Of a stretch of 64,000 bases of DNA, positions 60,023-64,000 are shown in pieces. The stretch lies in assembly GCA_907163375.1 (NCBI GenBank), contig CAJQUW010010395.1:53670-117669 (forward strand), given 5' to 3'. Every line of letters begins with the position of its first letter. Positions within the stretch are counted from its first letter, which is position 1. A program made the position numbers and the translations under genes. This stretch comes from Prostheceraeus crozeri. Lineage: Eukaryota; Platyhelminthes; Polycladida; Euryleptidae. The notes beneath the pieces are model-generated. The model worked only from the letters and a program-made list of their open reading frames with translations, made no database searches and had not been told where the DNA came from.

Positions 60023-60612
60023 TTGCTAGAAAACGTAATAAGTTTACAAATTATATGAAGCCTCTATTCACACCATTTGCAAGCATTTATATTGTCTTAA
60101 CTATATACACTTGACTTATTCCCACATTTTCTATTTTTGAATAGTTGATGCAACGTCACAATGCCAAGTTTTGCCTTACGACTTGTATCGAATGTCTGAA
60201 GTGTTTTCAGTGGAATGCTAGCCGGTCATGATCAAGTCATATATAATCAGCAATACACACGTCATGTACATAAAATAGAGATGCCAATTGTTTTCATTTC
60301 TCGATCCACCTTGCATCAGTATCTTATCAGGAGTTTCAAATGATAGCGTGGTTCAAAAGGTCCAATTGCATATCTCGTGGCAGTTGCTATCTAAAATTTC
60401 CACAATATATCCATTAGAAAGAACGAAGTCTACACAGTGATTTTCTATACAAAATTGATTTTAAGGTACAAATTAAACACACGATGTGTCTTGTAATCGT
60501 CTAGGTTGACGACAAGGGACATTTACAGATGGAAAGTCGAACACGAAGTTAACGAGTCTATTATGACTCCTGATACAAATTGTCCAACGAAATGCGGCTT
60601 ATGCTGAATAAT

Positions 60613-60677
60613 TCAACTATCAACTTCCTGCCTCTCCTCCTCCATTTCCACTTTGTCACTGCTTTCTTCCTTGACGT
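60613..60677 (-). CDS. Probable last coding exon of an unidentified minus-strand gene
   Basis: Acceptor TTTTTTCCTTTCAG, then VKEESSDKVEMEEERQEVDS and TGA. A short acidic tail of this type ends many nuclear proteins; no family can be named. The exon enters with 2 nt, so the preceding exon ends in phase 1. The rest of the gene must lie to the right, possibly outside the window. Confidence 0.45.
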
Positions 60678-61275
60678 CTGAAAGGAAAAAATGTCCTATC
60701 ATACACAAAAAATCATGTAATGCATTTTCATGCAGAGAGCAGAGCCACGTGAACACCATATTATAGATGGAAATTTACTCTTCATTGCAGTAAACGACTA
60801 GAAAGACAATACACAAGGAGCGATATTACGTCGTGGACATGCGTTGTCATGACAACGGCACATAAACAATGTGGTTTGCCAGCAACGTACCGCTACGTTG
60901 TCAGCCTATTTGTAATGAGCAGCTGAAATTAACATCAACAATCAGCTACATGTACTGTTCATTCTATTCCTAGAGACTCAAAAGCAATGCCGTATATCAA
61001 TGGAAATTTCAAATTATTGCAATAATGTATGAAAATCATCAGCATGTTCTCAAAGTTGTAAAAAAAGAAATAAAACTATTTTGAAAAATAAAAACGATGC
61101 TATACAAGATACGTAACAAAATGACATTTCAAAATTCGGGCATGATTCTGGTATATTTCCCGAAAATTTCAAAATTCGTACATATATCCGAAATTCGTGT
61201 ATATGCGGCCACCCTGTTTTATTACCTTGACAAAGTACAATATAGCTTCTTTGAAAGAGGCCCTGACTTGTCATT

Positions 61276-61520
61276 TTCAGTTTTGTGGTTGGAAAGAGCC
61301 AGGAGTATTTTAAGATGTTATTATTATTGATCTTATTCTTATATATATGTACAAAATTTTTCGACTGCTATCAGGCAATCATCTTCAGATAATCATTTTC
61401 ATCTTACCTGAAGATGATTGCCGGATAGCAGTCGAAAAATTTTTACATATATGTAAGAATAAGATCAATAATAATATCATCTTAAAAACACTCCTGGCTC
61501 TTTCCAACCACAAAACTGAA
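61276..61520. repeat. 245-bp near-perfect hairpin
   Basis: Arms of about 112 bp (TTCAGTTTTGTGGTTGGAAA at the left, its complement ending 61520) around a loop of about 20 bases near 61390. Few mismatches. The long stem could give a miRNA-like precursor or be a MITE. GACTGCTATCAGGCAATCAT in the stem is perfectly paired except one base. Confidence 0.7.
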
Positions 61521-61702
61521 TATGTCTTCTATTACTGGTTTCTCCGTCAAATTTGTCATAAATCTCACTTTCCTGTCAAATTCGCCAAAATGTTGTTTTA
61601 TCTGAACACAGTTAAATTACTCTATTTACCGAGTAAAACGTCCTTTCCGGGTCATTTTTGCATGAAAAATTCGATGTTGTCTGGTTGAAATGTCAAATGG
61701 GT

Positions 61703-61990
61703 CTATCTTACAAGACTACAAGGATCGAGCATCTTTTCATCAGTCAAAAATTGCGTGGAATTCCTCATTGTAAGCTTATAAAACGCAGGATACCAGCAAC
61801 CAGGCAACTTGAGATTTCTCCACTTCCCGTCAACGTGGAATTCTTGATTTTTGATACGGCCCAGAGGATCGCTGCTCATCTTTTCCGGTTGAGATTCTTG
61901 TAGGGAAAGGCGGAGTATTATCGGCATGTAGGCTACAGACGAATCCATCCAGCAAATATCGCTTATTCGCTCAATATGTATGGTACCCAT
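61703..61990 (-). other. Unidentified open frame
   Basis: 95 codons with coding-like composition: MSSDPLGRIKNQEFHVDGKW, KLPGCWYPAFYKLTMRNSTQ, then DPCSLV and a donor-like GTAAGA just before the stop. It could be an exon of the minus-strand gene whose last exon is at 60613-60677, although the ends in phase do not prove it. Not recognised. Confidence 0.25.
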
Positions 61991-62248
61991 CTTTCAAGAC
62001 TACATACGGTCACGAGGCACTTTACTGCATCGATTCGGCATGATGCGGATCGATAGATGCTCAGGTGGACATGTTTGAAAATTTTCAAAATTCTGTTATT
62101 TTTGTGATATGCCTAATACTGAGTGATATCTTAGAATCTGTTTCTGATGTTGGTTATGGTGTATCTGCAGCTGTCCACAAAGCAAAAAAAATCTTGAATT
62201 CCTGATATTTCCGATTGTAGAGCTTGAAATGTTTTTCTTTGTGGCACC

Positions 62249-63040
62249 GGGGTATTATGGGCACTTTTGACCGAGGTACAATGGGCATGCCCATTATACT
62301 CGTGTGGTTGGTCGATTTCAATGACTCATAAGAAGAAATATTTTGAAGTTTGCAAGCCACAATTTCTGCTAGCACGTAATTCTAATCGGAAATCCGTCAA
62401 CATTTTGGTTAATTCTGTGGGTTAACTTATCGAGCTATTTTTTAGAGTTAGGAGCGCCTATGATGAATTGAAGTATTTTCGAAACCGGGGATTTCCCAGA
62501 TCTTTGTCTGGAAGCTAATTAACACTTAAGCGAACTTAAATAGTCTTCATTATTTTTAGTGCTAATGATCGCGAATGGAATCTACAAAAGCTACCAAGAC
62601 AAGATTCACTATGAATAAGAATGGTGAATCGGCTTTTCCCATAGCTGATATCACTCGAGTCCTCAAAGAATTTACTCAGACCGCCAACCGGAGGATTGTA
62701 TTCGAATTTTGTGGTACGGTCGACGTGAGGGAAACATAAAGCTGAACTACATGTAATAGCCATCAAATTTCATTTGTGTAGTTTTCTATCTAATTAATAA
62801 ATTTCCCTGTAATTGCTGCATATATCCAGAATCAATGCGAACATTGAAAGATTTTGCTTCTGACTTCTCAATTATGACCAATAAATTAACTCAAACACAC
62901 CACACATCATCATTAACTTATCACATTAAACGATACTTCAAGAAATTGAGAATACCTAATAATGCAACGAACAGCATTGTGAAATTTTCTATTTTACTTT
63001 AAATGCCCATAATATCCCGGTGGAGTGCCCATAATACCCC
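62249..63040. mobile_element. DNA transposon-like element with GGGGTATTATGGGCAC ends
   Basis: GGGGTATTATGGGCAC at 62249 faces GTGCCCATAATACCCC ending 63040, exact over 16 bp. Extra copies of ATTATGGGC-like words lie inside each end (62280, 63008), and another loose one at 63220. The 790 bp between contain no recognised transposase; a short + frame from 62577 (ESTKATKTRFTMNKNGESAF) is unidentified. No target duplication seen. Confidence 0.55.
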
Positions 63041-64000
63041 ATGGATTTTTTCGATGGAAAAATGACATATTTTCGTATTTTTTTATGTGGACGAGCAAAA
63101 GATATTTTGCCACCTACTCACTACAACATATCGTCTATTGATTAATTTATCTCTAATATAAACATAGTAGCAATAGCAATGAATCATTTTGGCAGCCTCA
63201 ATGGGTCGTAACACAAAACATGGAATAATACCCTGGCTTCCACTACGCGATTTTGGGATTTTATCACCTTAGAAAAGACATGAGGGTAACTGGAGGCAGC
63301 TAGGGCAATCTCTCCCTGTCAATTCTCATCAAAATCGACAACGATAGGATTCTATTAAAATTTCTGGTTGCTTTTTCCTAGATTTGCCGTTTCTATAATG
63401 AGCAATTGTTTCAATCAGTGCTCTTGCCACATTCTTACTGATTGTTGCATGACAAACAGAAATTCAACTGTGTAGTGCTTTGTAACATCGCCATATCCAT
63501 TATATTATTACAGGGTTGGCATATTTAAAAGCCCATATAAATTTCAAATAGGAATTTTGGTTAGTTTTTTTAAACACGTGGCTGGATTTATTAAAATAGT
63601 ACATGTATATTGTATCTTCTATATAAGGCCATGATTTTTAAATGCAAGCTGTATATCATCAGCTCGAAACTTCAACATGAACGACCGTCTACTTATACTT
63701 CTATCCTAATTACAGTTCTAAAGGAGCGGCTGCACAGCATTCATAGCAAAATTATATAGTTATTCTACATTGGTGCTTCTGGGTGCTTTAATCAGTCTGT
63801 TATATCAAGTAATATTCATGATCGTAAGAGTTTCCATACCTTTCCAATAATTCTTGTAATAGCCACACTTTTTGTTATGAACATTTTTGGATCATTGATT
63901 TTAGTATGACGAAATCATGCTCGTGATATTATAAGCTCAGCTGTATCACTTAATTGTTTTCATTGGAATAAATACTAAACTAGATAATATACTGATGTTT
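63041..64000. other. Right end of window, no feature seen
   Basis: AT-rich; no exon or repeat I can support apart from the loose GGAATAATACCCTGG at 63220. Confidence 0.35.

Overview
This window is AT-rich nuclear DNA from an animal, most likely a marine invertebrate; I cannot name the phylum. The evidence is a large intron-rich gene with GT..AG introns and an animal-type domain architecture, tRNA-derived SINEs, LINE and Penelope-like retroelements, and piggyBac, hAT and CACTA-like DNA transposons. No operons, bacterial signals or functional tRNA/rRNA genes were seen.

The only host gene that can be read through is a cytosolic tyrosyl-tRNA synthetase (YARS-like) on the + strand, nine coding exons from 15028 to 43806 (about 29 kb, nearly all intron). 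All splice phases agree and the joined frame is 897 codons, against 528 in human. The extra length comes from a second complete TyrRS unit. Unit 1 (residues 1-343) keeps the ATP and tyrosine sites. Unit 2 (about 345-700) has lost them but keeps the tRNA-facing features that unit 1 has lost. An EMAP-II-like tRNA-binding domain (about 733-897) follows. This is a built-in pseudodimer, like the double-length TyrRS known from Leishmania, but fused to the animal C-terminal domain. It is the main discovery candidate here.

Layout. 1-15000: gene-poor, with LINE remnants (154-462, 6980-8408, 12870-13316), a non-autonomous hAT with exact 8-bp duplication (1841-2616) and a 748-bp fold-back element (4377-5124). 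15028-43806: the TyrRS gene, its introns carrying SINEs, a tRNA-like/hammerhead relic (15320-15426), a fold-back element (about 24350-25500), an intact Penelope-like element with hammerhead-type motifs in its terminal repeats (31374-34851), a Penelope relic and a LINE 3' end. 44450-47100: hairpins and MITE-like elements, including a CACTA-like one. 47104-59988: a broken piggyBac of about 12.9 kb bounded by TTAA, its transposase split by a second inverted-repeat element (48882-58797) that carries minisatellites near both ends, two reverse-transcriptase insertions and possible minus-strand exons. 60000-64000: the 3' end of a probable minus-strand gene, a 245-bp hairpin and a further inverted-repeat element.

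Gene structure is inferred from reading frames, splice consensus and remembered family features only; no alignment or expression data were available.
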